Source: an uncultured Lachnospiraceae bacterium
GTDB taxonomy: Bacteria > Bacillota > Clostridia > Lachnospirales > Lachnospiraceae
Direction: 5' to 3'
NCBI GenBank assembly: GCA_947625135.1
Contig: CANQNE010000009.1
Coordinates: forward strand, 1-64,000
Length of the DNA stretch: 64,000 nt
Part shown: positions 16,785-23,841 of the stretch, piece by piece
How the letters are laid out: every line of letters starts with the position of its first letter
Numbering within the stretch: position 1 is the stretch's first letter
The notes under the pieces: generated by a model
The model's database searches: none
Told to the model about the DNA's origin: nothing
The model's input: the letters and a program-made list of their open reading frames with translations, nothing else
Program-made: the position numbers and the translations under genes

Positions 16785-18338
16785 TCATTTCTGCTGTCCT
16801 GCAGGAGCTTTTTCCGATGATCCAAAAAACTCTGCCAGCCGCTCCTTCAGCAAGGGATAGGTCAGTTCATATTTCTTTACAATGTCCTCCGCATACCCTG
16901 CATCTTCCGCCTCTCTGCGGAGAATTTTGTATGTGCGGCGGTGGGCTTCTGAGCCGTCCAACATCGCAGTCATGGAAACTACTTTTTCAATGGAACTGCC
17001 CAGTTCCTTCAAATGGGTGACATAAATCCCTCTGCAGCCCGCCGCGATAAAATGCTCCAACACCTTGGCCCCCATAATACAGCCGTCGTAATGGGCAGCC
17101 GTGGTGAACAGCTCGTTAATGATCACAAACGCATTTCTTACTTTGGATCTCATCATCGGCGCCAGCCGGGAAAGCTCTTCCATCAGCTTGCCCTGTCCGG
17201 TCTCCATGCTCTCCTCCACGGAAAAATGGGTCATCAGACCTGAAACTGTATGGACATTGGCCCATCCTGCCGGCACGTCAAAGCCCATTTTGGCGAAGTA
17301 GATAAGCTGACCAAGACTGCGGGCAAAGGTGGTCTTTCCTCCCTGATTGGGGCCGTTGACTACAAAAAACGCCTCTCCCTCATGATAAACAAAATCATTG
17401 GCCACCACCGGCTTATTCTGCGCAAAATTAGAGGCCGCCAACGCCAGATCATACAAATCCCGTGCCTCCATCTCTTTTCCTTCGTCCGTTTCCGGCTCCG
17501 TGAAACAGCAGTTCCAGGATTCCATTTTTTGCTGGAACCGGTAAAACGCCAGATAATACTGCAGTTCCTTTTCCAGCCGGAAAATGTCCTCTTCTCCAAA
17601 GGCGGGAAAGGACTCTGAAAACTGCTGGATATCACGGAATAATTGGGGATATTTCTTCCGGTAGACCGCAAAGATTTCTTCTTCCAGAGGGGACATGCGC
17701 ATATCTGCCGCAAAGGGGCTGGCCTGTTCGCCGCCCTCGCCGCCGAGGAAAGTCTCGTAAGCCCCTTCAAGACTGCCATGGGTTACTGTGATCTTATTGT
17801 TCTCGATCCTTAAGATCAGGCGGATATTCTCCATCTGCTCCCGGATATGACAGGCCGCCTTTTTCAATTCCAGAAAATCTTTCCGCTGCACGTAAGCACA
17901 AAGATCTTCCGTCAGCTGCTTCAGCCCCTGTGACTGTACCGGCAGCTGCGATATCTGCTCCCACAGTAAATGCACTGCGCGGCAATAGAGCGCGGCCGCC
18001 GTGCTGTGCCAGGCGTTTATCTGCAGCTGGTCCTCTATCGCCGTCCTGTTTTCCAGCGCCTTGGCTACCGTCCGCATCTGTTTAGAAAACGCCTCCAGAC
18101 ATTCATATATCTGAGGCGTTTTTACATCACGGTACACCTCTCTCCGATACCGGGTTTCCTCCTCGTCCTGTGGAAACCGGTAATACATCTGAGAAAGGTC
18201 ATATCCTGGGGCCTGATCTTTGATCAGCTTAAAGAGCTGATCGATATTCAGATCCAGAAAAAAGTCCGGCATAGGGGCTTTGCCTTCCGGCTCCGCCCCG
18301 CTTTGGACTTCTCTCCACAACAAACTCACAAAGGCCAT
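16785..18338 (-). CDS. MutS-like ATPase (first of a pair)
   Basis: 517 residues. Helical N-terminal part, then an ATPase domain with Walker A VNGPNQGGKTTFARSLGQ, the Walker B-like FVIINELFTTAAHYDG and IYVTHLKELG. As in its partner, domain I and the connector of MutS and the Smr domain of MutS2 are missing. The frame is open upstream, but AAGGAGG six bases before the ATG at 18336-18338 fixes the start there. It lies 19 bases after the isocitrate dehydrogenase gene and 8 bases before the second MutS-like gene, so all are likely on one message. The cellular role is unknown. Confidence 0.87.
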   Translation of the reverse strand: MAFVSLLWREVQSGAEPEGKAPMPDFFLDLNIDQLFKLIKDQAPGYDLSQMYYRFPQDEEETRYRREVYRDVKTPQIYECLEAFSKQMRTVAKALENRTAIEDQLQINAWHSTAAALYCRAVHLLWEQISQLPVQSQGLKQLTEDLCAYVQRKDFLELKKAACHIREQMENIRLILRIENNKITVTHGSLEGAYETFLGGEGGEQASPFAADMRMSPLEEEIFAVYRKKYPQLFRDIQQFSESFPAFGEEDIFRLEKELQYYLAFYRFQQKMESWNCCFTEPETDEGKEMEARDLYDLALAASNFAQNKPVVANDFVYHEGEAFFVVNGPNQGGKTTFARSLGQLIYFAKMGFDVPAGWANVHTVSGLMTHFSVEESMETGQGKLMEELSRLAPMMRSKVRNAFVIINELFTTAAHYDGCIMGAKVLEHFIAAGCRGIYVTHLKELGSSIEKVVSMTAMLDGSEAHRRTYKILRREAEDAGYAEDIVKKYELTYPLLKERLAEFFGSSEKAPAGQQK

Positions 18339-18357
18339 TTGTAACCTCCTTCTGAAT

Positions 18358-19569
18358 CTACAGACTCTCCTCCAGCGTCTGGCGGACAGCCACAATAAAA
18401 TCACGGCTGTTCAATACTGTAGGATTGGGAATGGTAGTCATGATCGCCAGATCCTTTGTCATTTTACCGTCCTCAATGGTCTTTAAGGTGGCTGCCTCCA
18501 GCTTATCCGCAAAACTGCTGAGCGCTTCGATGCCGTCAAGCTCGCCTCTCTTTCTCAGCGCGCCTGTCCACGCAAAAATGGTCGCTACAGAGTTGGTGGA
18601 GGTCTCCTCACCCTTTAAATGCTTATAATAATGGCGCTGAACGGTTCCGTGCGCCGCCTCGTACTCATAATATCCCTCAGGGGAAACTAAAACGGAAGTC
18701 ATCATTGCCAGAGAGCCGAAGGCGGTAGCTACCATATCGCTCATCACGTCGCCGTCATAGTTCTTACATGCCCAGATATAACCGCCCTCCGATTTGATCA
18801 CGCGGGCAACTGCGTCGTCGATCAGCGTATAAAAATACTCTATGCCCATGGCGTCAAATTTTTCCTTATATTCCCGGTCAAAGATCTCCTGAAAAATATC
18901 CTTGAAGGTATGGTCATATTTTTTGGAAATGGTATCTTTGGAGGCAAACCATATATCCTGCTTCGTGTCTATGGCGTAATTGAAGCAGCTTCTGGCAAAG
19001 CTCTCAATGGACTTATTTAAATTGTGCATGCCCTGAGCGATCCCGGGACCTTCATATTCGTGAACCGTCTCCCGCATTTCCTGCCCGTCTTTCCCTGTGT
19101 ACACAAGTTCTACTTTGCCGGGGCCGGGGATTTTCATCTCCACATTTTTGTATACGTCCCCGTAAGCATGTCTGGCAATGCAGATGGGCTTTTTCCATGT
19201 ACGCACATAGGGCTCGATCCCTTTTACGATGATGGGCGCCCGGAACACCGTGCCGTCCAGAATAGCACGGATGGTGCCGTTGGGGCTTTTCCACATTTCC
19301 TTCAGATGATATTCCGGCATCCTGGCGGCATTGGGGGTAATGGTGGCGCACTTCACCGCCACGCCGTATTTCTTTGTGGCTTCCGCCGCATCATAAGTGA
19401 CCTGATCGTCTGTCTCATTTCGATGTACCAATCCCAGATCATAATACTCAGTCTTTAACTCAATAAAGGGAGTCAGGAGTTCTTCCTTGATCATCTGCCA
19501 AAGAATCCTTGTCATCTCGTCTCCGTCCATCTCTACCAAAGGGGTAGTCATTTTAATCTTTTCCGTCAT
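18358..19569 (-). CDS. icd: NADP-dependent isocitrate dehydrogenase (dimeric, eukaryotic-like type)
   Basis: 403 residues. It oxidatively decarboxylates isocitrate to 2-oxoglutarate, making NADPH. The start [18 protein letters not shown], the substrate segment [19 protein letters not shown] and the metal and active-site region [20 protein letters not shown] are those of the NADP-specific type II family rather than the E. coli type. The start at 19567-19569 has GGAGG upstream; the open frame continues 21 codons further but overlaps the previous gene's end. It lies 26 bases after the LeuA-family synthase, with which it forms a citrate to 2-oxoglutarate branch. Confidence 0.95.
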   Translation of the reverse strand: MTEKIKMTTPLVEMDGDEMTRILWQMIKEELLTPFIELKTEYYDLGLVHRNETDDQVTYDAAEATKKYGVAVKCATITPNAARMPEYHLKEMWKSPNGTIRAILDGTVFRAPIIVKGIEPYVRTWKKPICIARHAYGDVYKNVEMKIPGPGKVELVYTGKDGQEMRETVHEYEGPGIAQGMHNLNKSIESFARSCFNYAIDTKQDIWFASKDTISKKYDHTFKDIFQEIFDREYKEKFDAMGIEYFYTLIDDAVARVIKSEGGYIWACKNYDGDVMSDMVATAFGSLAMMTSVLVSPEGYYEYEAAHGTVQRHYYKHLKGEETSTNSVATIFAWTGALRKRGELDGIEALSSFADKLEAATLKTIEDGKMTKDLAIMTTIPNPTVLNSRDFIVAVRQTLEESL

Positions 19570-19595
19570 ATCCTCTGTCCTCCGTTTTTCTTTAT

Positions 19596-20993
19596 TTAAA
19601 ACAATCCCAGATCTATATGTAAGGCTTCGCATGCGAGCCGGATCTGCTCCAGCAACTCTTCGTCGGTGATGGTAGTGACCCGCCCCTCATCATACTGGGC
19701 GTCCACCCATTCCTTCGTCCGGGCCACCACGGGATTGTTCTTATCAATCTTTTTGTCGCCCTGCAGATTGAAGTAGGTATTGATCCAGTGCGCGATCCCG
19801 GCCAGCCCGGAAGTATTGGAAACCGCCACCAGAACCGGCCTGTTCAGGAATTTCTCCGTGTCAAAAATATTGTAGATCTCTTCGTTCTTCAGCAGACCGT
19901 CCGCATGGATGCCCGCCCGGGTCACATTGAAATTACGGCCCACAAAAGGGGTTCTGCTGGGAATCTGGTAACCGATCTCCTTTTGATAATATTCTGCAAG
20001 CTCCGTGATCACCGTTGTGTCCATGCCGTCCAGCGTGCCTCGCAGCTGTGCGTACTCAAATACCATCGCTTCCAGCGGCGTATTGCCGGTACGCTCGCCA
20101 ATGCCGAAAAGGGAACAGTTGACACCGCTGGCGCCGTACAGCCATGCGGTAGTGGAATTGGTCACCGCTTTGTAAAAATCATTGTGCCCATGCCACTCCA
20201 AAAGCTCAGAAGGCACCCCGGCATTGGACGTCAGTCCGTAGATAATACCCTGCACAGAACGGGGAATCACCGCGCCGGAAAAATTCACCCCATAGCCCAT
20301 GGTATCGCAGGCCCGGATCTTCACGGGAATATTGTATTCCTTCATCAGCTTCATCAGCTCCAGACAGAAAGGGATCACAAAGCCGTATATATCAGAACGG
20401 GTAATATCTTCCAAATGGCATCGAGGACTGATTCCGGTCTCCAGACATTCTCTCACCACTGACAGATACTGATTCATGATCTCCCGTCTGGTGGATTTCA
20501 TCTTGTAAAAAATATGATAATCGGAGCAGCTTACCAGAATACCGGTTTCCTTCATACCCAGATCCTTCACAAGCTGAAAATCCTTTTTGCTCGCCCGGAT
20601 CCAGCTGGTCACCTCCGGGAACCGGTAACCCCGCTCCATACATTTATACACTGCATCCCGATCCTTTTTGCTGTACAGGAAAAATTCGCTCTGACGAATG
20701 ATCCCCTTTGGCCCGCCCAGTCTGTGCAGATAATCATACATGGTGACGATCTGCTCCGTAGAGTAGGGGGTACGGGACTGCTGCCCGTCGCGGAAGGTTG
20801 TATCCGTGATCCAGATCTCTTCCGGCATATTATGAGGCACGATCCGGTCGTTGAACGCGATCTTCGGCACCTCATCATAAGGAAATAAATGCCGGAATAC
20901 ATTTGGAGAATCCACATCCGCCAGATGATAGATATGCTCTTCCAGCTGCAGCAAATTATTATGAGTATTAAACTTTACTTCCGGATTATTCAT
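19596..20993 (-). CDS. LeuA/homocitrate synthase family protein, candidate Re-citrate synthase
   Basis: 465 residues of the DRE-TIM metallolyase fold. The signature is [14 protein letters not shown] (about residues 61-74), with the second conserved region as [11 protein letters not shown] and [16 protein letters not shown]. The C-terminal LeuA regulatory domain is absent, so feedback by leucine is unlikely. Annotation by similarity would say 2-isopropylmalate synthase. The immediate neighbour is NADP-isocitrate dehydrogenase, and no other leucine genes are near; in Clostridium kluyveri a protein of this family is the Re-citrate synthase. Citrate synthesis from oxaloacetate and acetyl-CoA is therefore proposed, by context. 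AAGGAG precedes the start. Confidence 0.8.
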   Translation of the reverse strand: MNNPEVKFNTHNNLLQLEEHIYHLADVDSPNVFRHLFPYDEVPKIAFNDRIVPHNMPEEIWITDTTFRDGQQSRTPYSTEQIVTMYDYLHRLGGPKGIIRQSEFFLYSKKDRDAVYKCMERGYRFPEVTSWIRASKKDFQLVKDLGMKETGILVSCSDYHIFYKMKSTRREIMNQYLSVVRECLETGISPRCHLEDITRSDIYGFVIPFCLELMKLMKEYNIPVKIRACDTMGYGVNFSGAVIPRSVQGIIYGLTSNAGVPSELLEWHGHNDFYKAVTNSTTAWLYGASGVNCSLFGIGERTGNTPLEAMVFEYAQLRGTLDGMDTTVITELAEYYQKEIGYQIPSRTPFVGRNFNVTRAGIHADGLLKNEEIYNIFDTEKFLNRPVLVAVSNTSGLAGIAHWINTYFNLQGDKKIDKNNPVVARTKEWVDAQYDEGRVTTITDEELLEQIRLACEALHIDLGLF

Positions 20994-21091
20994 ACGCGCA
21001 CACTCCTTTTCTCCATATCATAACACAGTTTTCCCAAAAATACTACACGAAGCTGTTGTTTCCCTGTAAATGATTGTTAGGGATTTCTCAT

Positions 21092-21160
21092 AAAAAACCG
21101 GACACCGCGGCTGCTGCCGCCGGAGCCTCGTCCTCGCTGCTCCGCTTTGATGTCCGGTTT
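21092..21160 (-). terminator. Compound hairpin terminator of the dockerin-remnant transcript
   Basis: Outer arms AAACCGGACA and TGTCCGGTTT enclose two further hairpins (GCGGC tgct GCCGC and CGGAGC...GCTCCG), a three-way-junction layout. On the minus strand TTTTTT follows. It closes the unit that begins at the promoter near 21390-21418. Confidence 0.75.
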
Positions 21161-21206
21161 GCCTGCCTTTGCAGGTAAAAACTATTTTATTGTTTTGTCT
21201 GATTGC

Positions 21207-21392
21207 TTATACTTCGCCTCTGTCTCTGGCATCCGCGGCAAACTCCCGGATAACCCTTACTACTTTGTTCAGCACAGCCAGCGCATCGTCGGCGGTCACC
21301 TCACAGTCATTATTCAGATCCCCGTATTTGTGGGTTCCCGCTATCAGAAAACGTCCCAGCTGCTTCCCTTCATTTTCAATACCTGTTTCATT
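21207..21392 (-). pseudogene. Dockerin-like fragment without a start codon
   Basis: The minus-strand frame reads KYGDLNNDCEVTADDALAVL followed by NKVVRVIREF, a clear single dockerin or EF-hand calcium loop (D-x-N-N-D-x-x-V-T-x-x-D). The frame is open for about 61 codons but has no ATG, and it begins just at the promoter's -10 element. One glycine of the loop is cysteine. In another frame a short ATG reading frame (MKGSSWDVF) starts near 21370, so a frameshift may have separated the start from the dockerin part. It is probably a decayed secreted protein gene; a structured RNA role is an alternative. No other gene is visible between 20994 and 21543. Confidence 0.6.
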
Positions 21393-21418
21393 TTACCACA
21401 TTTATGTGCAGGCGTCAA
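21390..21418 (-). promoter_or_regulatory. Strong promoter upstream of the dockerin fragment
   Basis: On the minus strand TTGACG (21413-21418) and TAAAAT (21390-21395) are 17 bases apart, with TGG just before the -10 (extended -10). Confidence 0.75.
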
Positions 21419-21459
21419 ACAATGTTTTAGCACGCCGTTTTTCATGCCCCTTTGCCTAC

Positions 21460-21511
21460 AAAAAAGCCCCGTTTTCCGCGAATCAGCATATTGCGGAAAA
21501 CAGGGCTTTTT
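21460..21511. terminator. Bidirectional terminator after the 149-residue hypothetical gene
   Basis: AAAAAGCCC(C)GTTTTCCGC and GCGGAAAAC(A)GGGCTTTTT form a long stem with T runs on both strands. It ends the minus-strand gene that stops at 21544 and separates it from the dockerin-remnant unit. Confidence 0.9.
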
Positions 21512-21543
21512 CCCTTCCCCTTTAAAAGGATATGGAAAAAATG

Positions 21544-21993
21544 TCACATCCCTGAAAGATAGGTTTCAAACACGCTCCGCTGTTCCGGCGAGAGCATAGA
21601 TTTTAAATGATCCATCGTGTCAAAGTCAGGATTGTCATGCTGTTCCCGTTCCATTTCCTGGGTCATCAGCTGGTATGTCTGGAACATCTGATATACATTT
21701 GCAAAATTCAGGATCTGGTCGATGGCGTCCTGCTTATCCGGCGGACAATATTTTCGGATATCCTGCAAAAGCTCCAGCACATTCCCGTTTTTCTTCTGCA
21801 GAGAACAGGCGCTTAAAGTTTCTTCATCTTTATTGAAAAGTTCCATTGTATTTTTCAGTTCCAGTACCTTTACATAAAGGGAAAGGGTTCGCTGATCCGA
21901 AAGCTGGACATAAGGCAGCGCAGCTTTCAAAATCCGCAGCCGGTCGTTTTGAATCAGCGAGTCAAAGGAATTGGTGTCAGATTGTTCACTCAT
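21544..21993 (-). CDS. Hypothetical helical protein
   Basis: 149 residues, soluble, mainly predicted alpha-helical, with no motif I can name. The N-terminal part (about 15-50) reads DRLRILKAALPYVQLSDQRT and the C-terminal part ends MLSPEQRSVFETYLSGM; similar short proteins of unknown function occur in Clostridia. No strong ribosome site is seen close to the ATG. The gene is followed by a bidirectional terminator, and it is divergent from the small TTG-start gene at 22179. Confidence 0.7.
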   Translation of the reverse strand: MSEQSDTNSFDSLIQNDRLRILKAALPYVQLSDQRTLSLYVKVLELKNTMELFNKDEETLSACSLQKKNGNVLELLQDIRKYCPPDKQDAIDQILNFANVYQMFQTYQLMTQEMEREQHDNPDFDTMDHLKSMLSPEQRSVFETYLSGM

Positions 21994-22093
21994 GAATAGT
22001 CACAGAGTCCTTCCACTGGTTGGGTTGAAAAAGTATATGCCGCCAACAGAAAAAGTATGACAAATAAAAAAATTTTTTCATATAGTATATCAG

Positions 22094-22114
22094 ATTGAAC
22101 ACTATATGTTCAAT
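22094..22114. promoter_or_regulatory. Palindrome ATTGAACA-N5-TGTTCAAT
   Basis: Perfect 8-bp inverted repeat with 5 bases between arms, 65 bases upstream of the small gene at 22179 and in the region divergent from the hypothetical gene at 21544-21993. It is a candidate operator for an unknown dimeric regulator. Confidence 0.45.
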
Positions 22115-22178
22115 AATTACTGCGGGGAAGCAACAGCAACAGAAGGTGCAGCGCCCCGGAAGAATGGAGGAAACAATC

Positions 22179-22346
22179 TTGGACTCACATTTGATCATAG
22201 ATGGAAATGCAGTTTATGAAATTGATGAAGATTGCCTGCGAAAAATAGAGCGGCAAAAGAGAGAACAGAATGAAAAATCTCACAGCAGGATGCCGGGATC
22301 AAAAGGCCGGACCAAATCCGGATCAGGAATATCCAAAGGCAGTTAA
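22179..22346 (+). CDS. Small hypothetical protein with TTG start
   Basis: 55 residues beginning (M/L)DSHLIIDGNAVYEIDEDC, followed by a Lys/Arg/Ser-rich tail. GGAGG at 22166-22170 is 8 bases from a TTG at 22179; an ATG at 22164 in the same frame overlaps that ribosome site, so TTG is preferred. The acidic first half and basic second half suggest a small soluble protein. Function is unknown. Confidence 0.6.
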   Translation: MDSHLIIDGNAVYEIDEDCLRKIERQKREQNEKSHSRMPGSKGRTKSGSGISKGS

Positions 22347-22384
22347 AACGGCGCACCGGCGGCTGCAAAGAAAATCCGAAAGGA

Positions 22385-22417
22385 AAAACAAAACCGGCGT
22401 GGCTTTTGCCACGCCGG
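22385..22417 (-). terminator. Terminator of the Cys-rich protein gene
   Basis: CCGGCGTGGC tttt GCCACGCCGG is a perfect 10-bp stem (22394-22417); on the minus strand TTTTGTTTTTCC follows, fitting termination of the gene at 22460-22681. Confidence 0.85.
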
Positions 22418-22459
22418 ATCTGCATGCCGAAAAAGATTTCGTTTTGCGGAAGACGGCTT

Positions 22460-22681
22460 TTAGAAGATGCCGTTGTTGCCGCCGCAGCAGCACAAGAGCA
22501 GCAGAAGCAGCAGACATCCGTTGTTGTCGCCGCTGAGGCCATTCAGACCGTTACAGCCGCATCCGTTGTCGTTGTTGCCGAGCAGAGACAGAAGCACAAG
22601 GAGCCAGATAATCGAACAACATCCGTTGTTGTCTCCATCATTACATCCGCATCCACAGTTTGTAGCAGTTAAATCACTCAT
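22460..22681 (-). CDS. Small Cys/Asn/Gly-rich protein (high-cysteine chorion-like)
   Basis: 73 residues. It begins MSDLTATNCGCGCNDGDNNG, then alternates hydrophobic runs (IIWLLVLLSLL and CLLLLLLLCCC) with NNGC-type clusters; about 13 cysteines. Short proteins of this composition are common in Clostridia, where they are often named chorion class high-cysteine proteins, and are suspected of structural roles in spores. The DNA shows imperfect internal repeats of ATCCGTTGTTGTC. GGAGG lies a few bases before the ATG and a terminator follows. It neighbours a divergent subtilisin-like protease. Confidence 0.85.
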   Translation of the reverse strand: MSDLTATNCGCGCNDGDNNGCCSIIWLLVLLSLLGNNDNGCGCNGLNGLSGDNNGCLLLLLLLCCCGGNNGIF

Positions 22682-22817
22682 GGTAATTCCTCCAAATATT
22701 GTTTACACTGATAAGATATGTGGATAGTGGAATTAAGTGACAGATCCGCCAAAATTCACTGCGGCTTTGCTTTTTCATATTTTAAAAAAGAAAAGAGGCA
22801 ATCAGTGAGGAAACGGA

Positions 22818-23702
22818 GTGGATCGCATTCGTTATGAAATAGATTACGACAGCTGGAAACGCGGCGCTTATGACGGCACAGGCATAGGCATTGCGATTTT
22901 AGATACAGGTATATTTCCCCATGAGGATCTCAGCGGACGGCTGTCCTGTTTTCAGGATTTTGTGCATGGCGCCAAAGATCCTTATGACGACAATGGACAC
23001 GGCACCCATGTGTCCGGTATCGCCGCCGGAACCGGCCGGGCTTCCGCCGGGCGCTATCAGGGGATCGCGCCGGGAAGCCACATCATCAGCTGCAAGGTGC
23101 TGGACGAAAAGGGCGACGGAAATACACAGGATGTGATGCAGGCGCTGCGGTTTTGCATTGAAAAAAAAGAACAGTACAAAATACGGATCGTCAACATTTC
23201 CATCGGCACGATCCCGAAGGCCCGGAGCGGCGAGAAGACGAATCTCATTCAAAGTGTGGAAGAAGCATGGGACGCGGGGCTTGTAGTCGTAGTTGCGGCA
23301 GGCAACAACGGCCCGGCGCCCATGAGCGTAACCACGCCGGGGATCAGCCGGAAGGTGATCACGGTAGGAGACGCCGACGATGAAAAAACACAGCGATACG
23401 GCGGACGGAAAACGGGGTATTCCGGGAGAGGCCCTACTCCCTATTGTATCGTAAAACCGGAGATCGTGGCGCCGGGCGCCAATGTAACCAGCTGCGAAAA
23501 CCGGCCGGGAAGCTATTGCACCAAAAGCGGCACTTCCATGGCAACAGCGGTGGTATCCGGCAGTATCGCTCTTCTTTTGCAGAAATATCCCCGCCTCAGC
23601 AACCGGGATGTAAAGCTCCGTCTGTTTCAGCGGGCGGTGGATATCCGGCAGCCCAAAAGCAGGCAGGGTTGGGGTATGCTGAATCTGAACGCACTGCTGT
23701 GA
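22818..23702 (+). CDS. S8 (subtilisin-like) serine peptidase
   Basis: 294 residues from a GTG start with GAGG 7 bases upstream. The catalytic triad is D29 (AILDTG), H61 (NGHGTHVSG) and S240 (SGTSMAT), with N163 as oxyanion residue (AAGNNG). There is no signal peptide and almost no propeptide, so it resembles intracellular or spore-associated S8 peptidases rather than secreted subtilisins. It is the only gene of its unit, ending at a shared terminator. The substrate is unknown; the divergent Cys-rich protein gene is a notable neighbour. Confidence 0.92.
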   Translation: MDRIRYEIDYDSWKRGAYDGTGIGIAILDTGIFPHEDLSGRLSCFQDFVHGAKDPYDDNGHGTHVSGIAAGTGRASAGRYQGIAPGSHIISCKVLDEKGDGNTQDVMQALRFCIEKKEQYKIRIVNISIGTIPKARSGEKTNLIQSVEEAWDAGLVVVVAAGNNGPAPMSVTTPGISRKVITVGDADDEKTQRYGGRKTGYSGRGPTPYCIVKPEIVAPGANVTSCENRPGSYCTKSGTSMATAVVSGSIALLLQKYPRLSNRDVKLRLFQRAVDIRQPKSRQGWGMLNLNALL

Positions 23703-23769
23703 TCTCTCATTCCTTTCACAGGCAAACAACCCACAGACCCTTGCAGCATCTATGAGCATAAGGCATATA

Positions 23770-23826
23770 GACAAACAAAAGGGATTCCCATCAATCATCA
23801 TGACTTTTGGGAATCCCTCTTTTGTC
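23770..23826. terminator. Bidirectional terminator between the peptidase and EF-G-like genes
   Basis: AAAAGGGATTCCCA and TGGGAATCCCTCTTTT form a long stem, extended by AGACAAA and TTTGTCT, with T and A runs on both sides. Confidence 0.9.
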
Positions 23827-23841
23827 TATTCAGAATCAGCC

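Noticed and set aside
21092..21420. A 6S RNA-like or riboswitch assignment for the promoter/terminator-bounded unit
   Set aside because: The dockerin loop in the frame is too clear to ignore, and no conserved RNA family motif could be recognised by eye.
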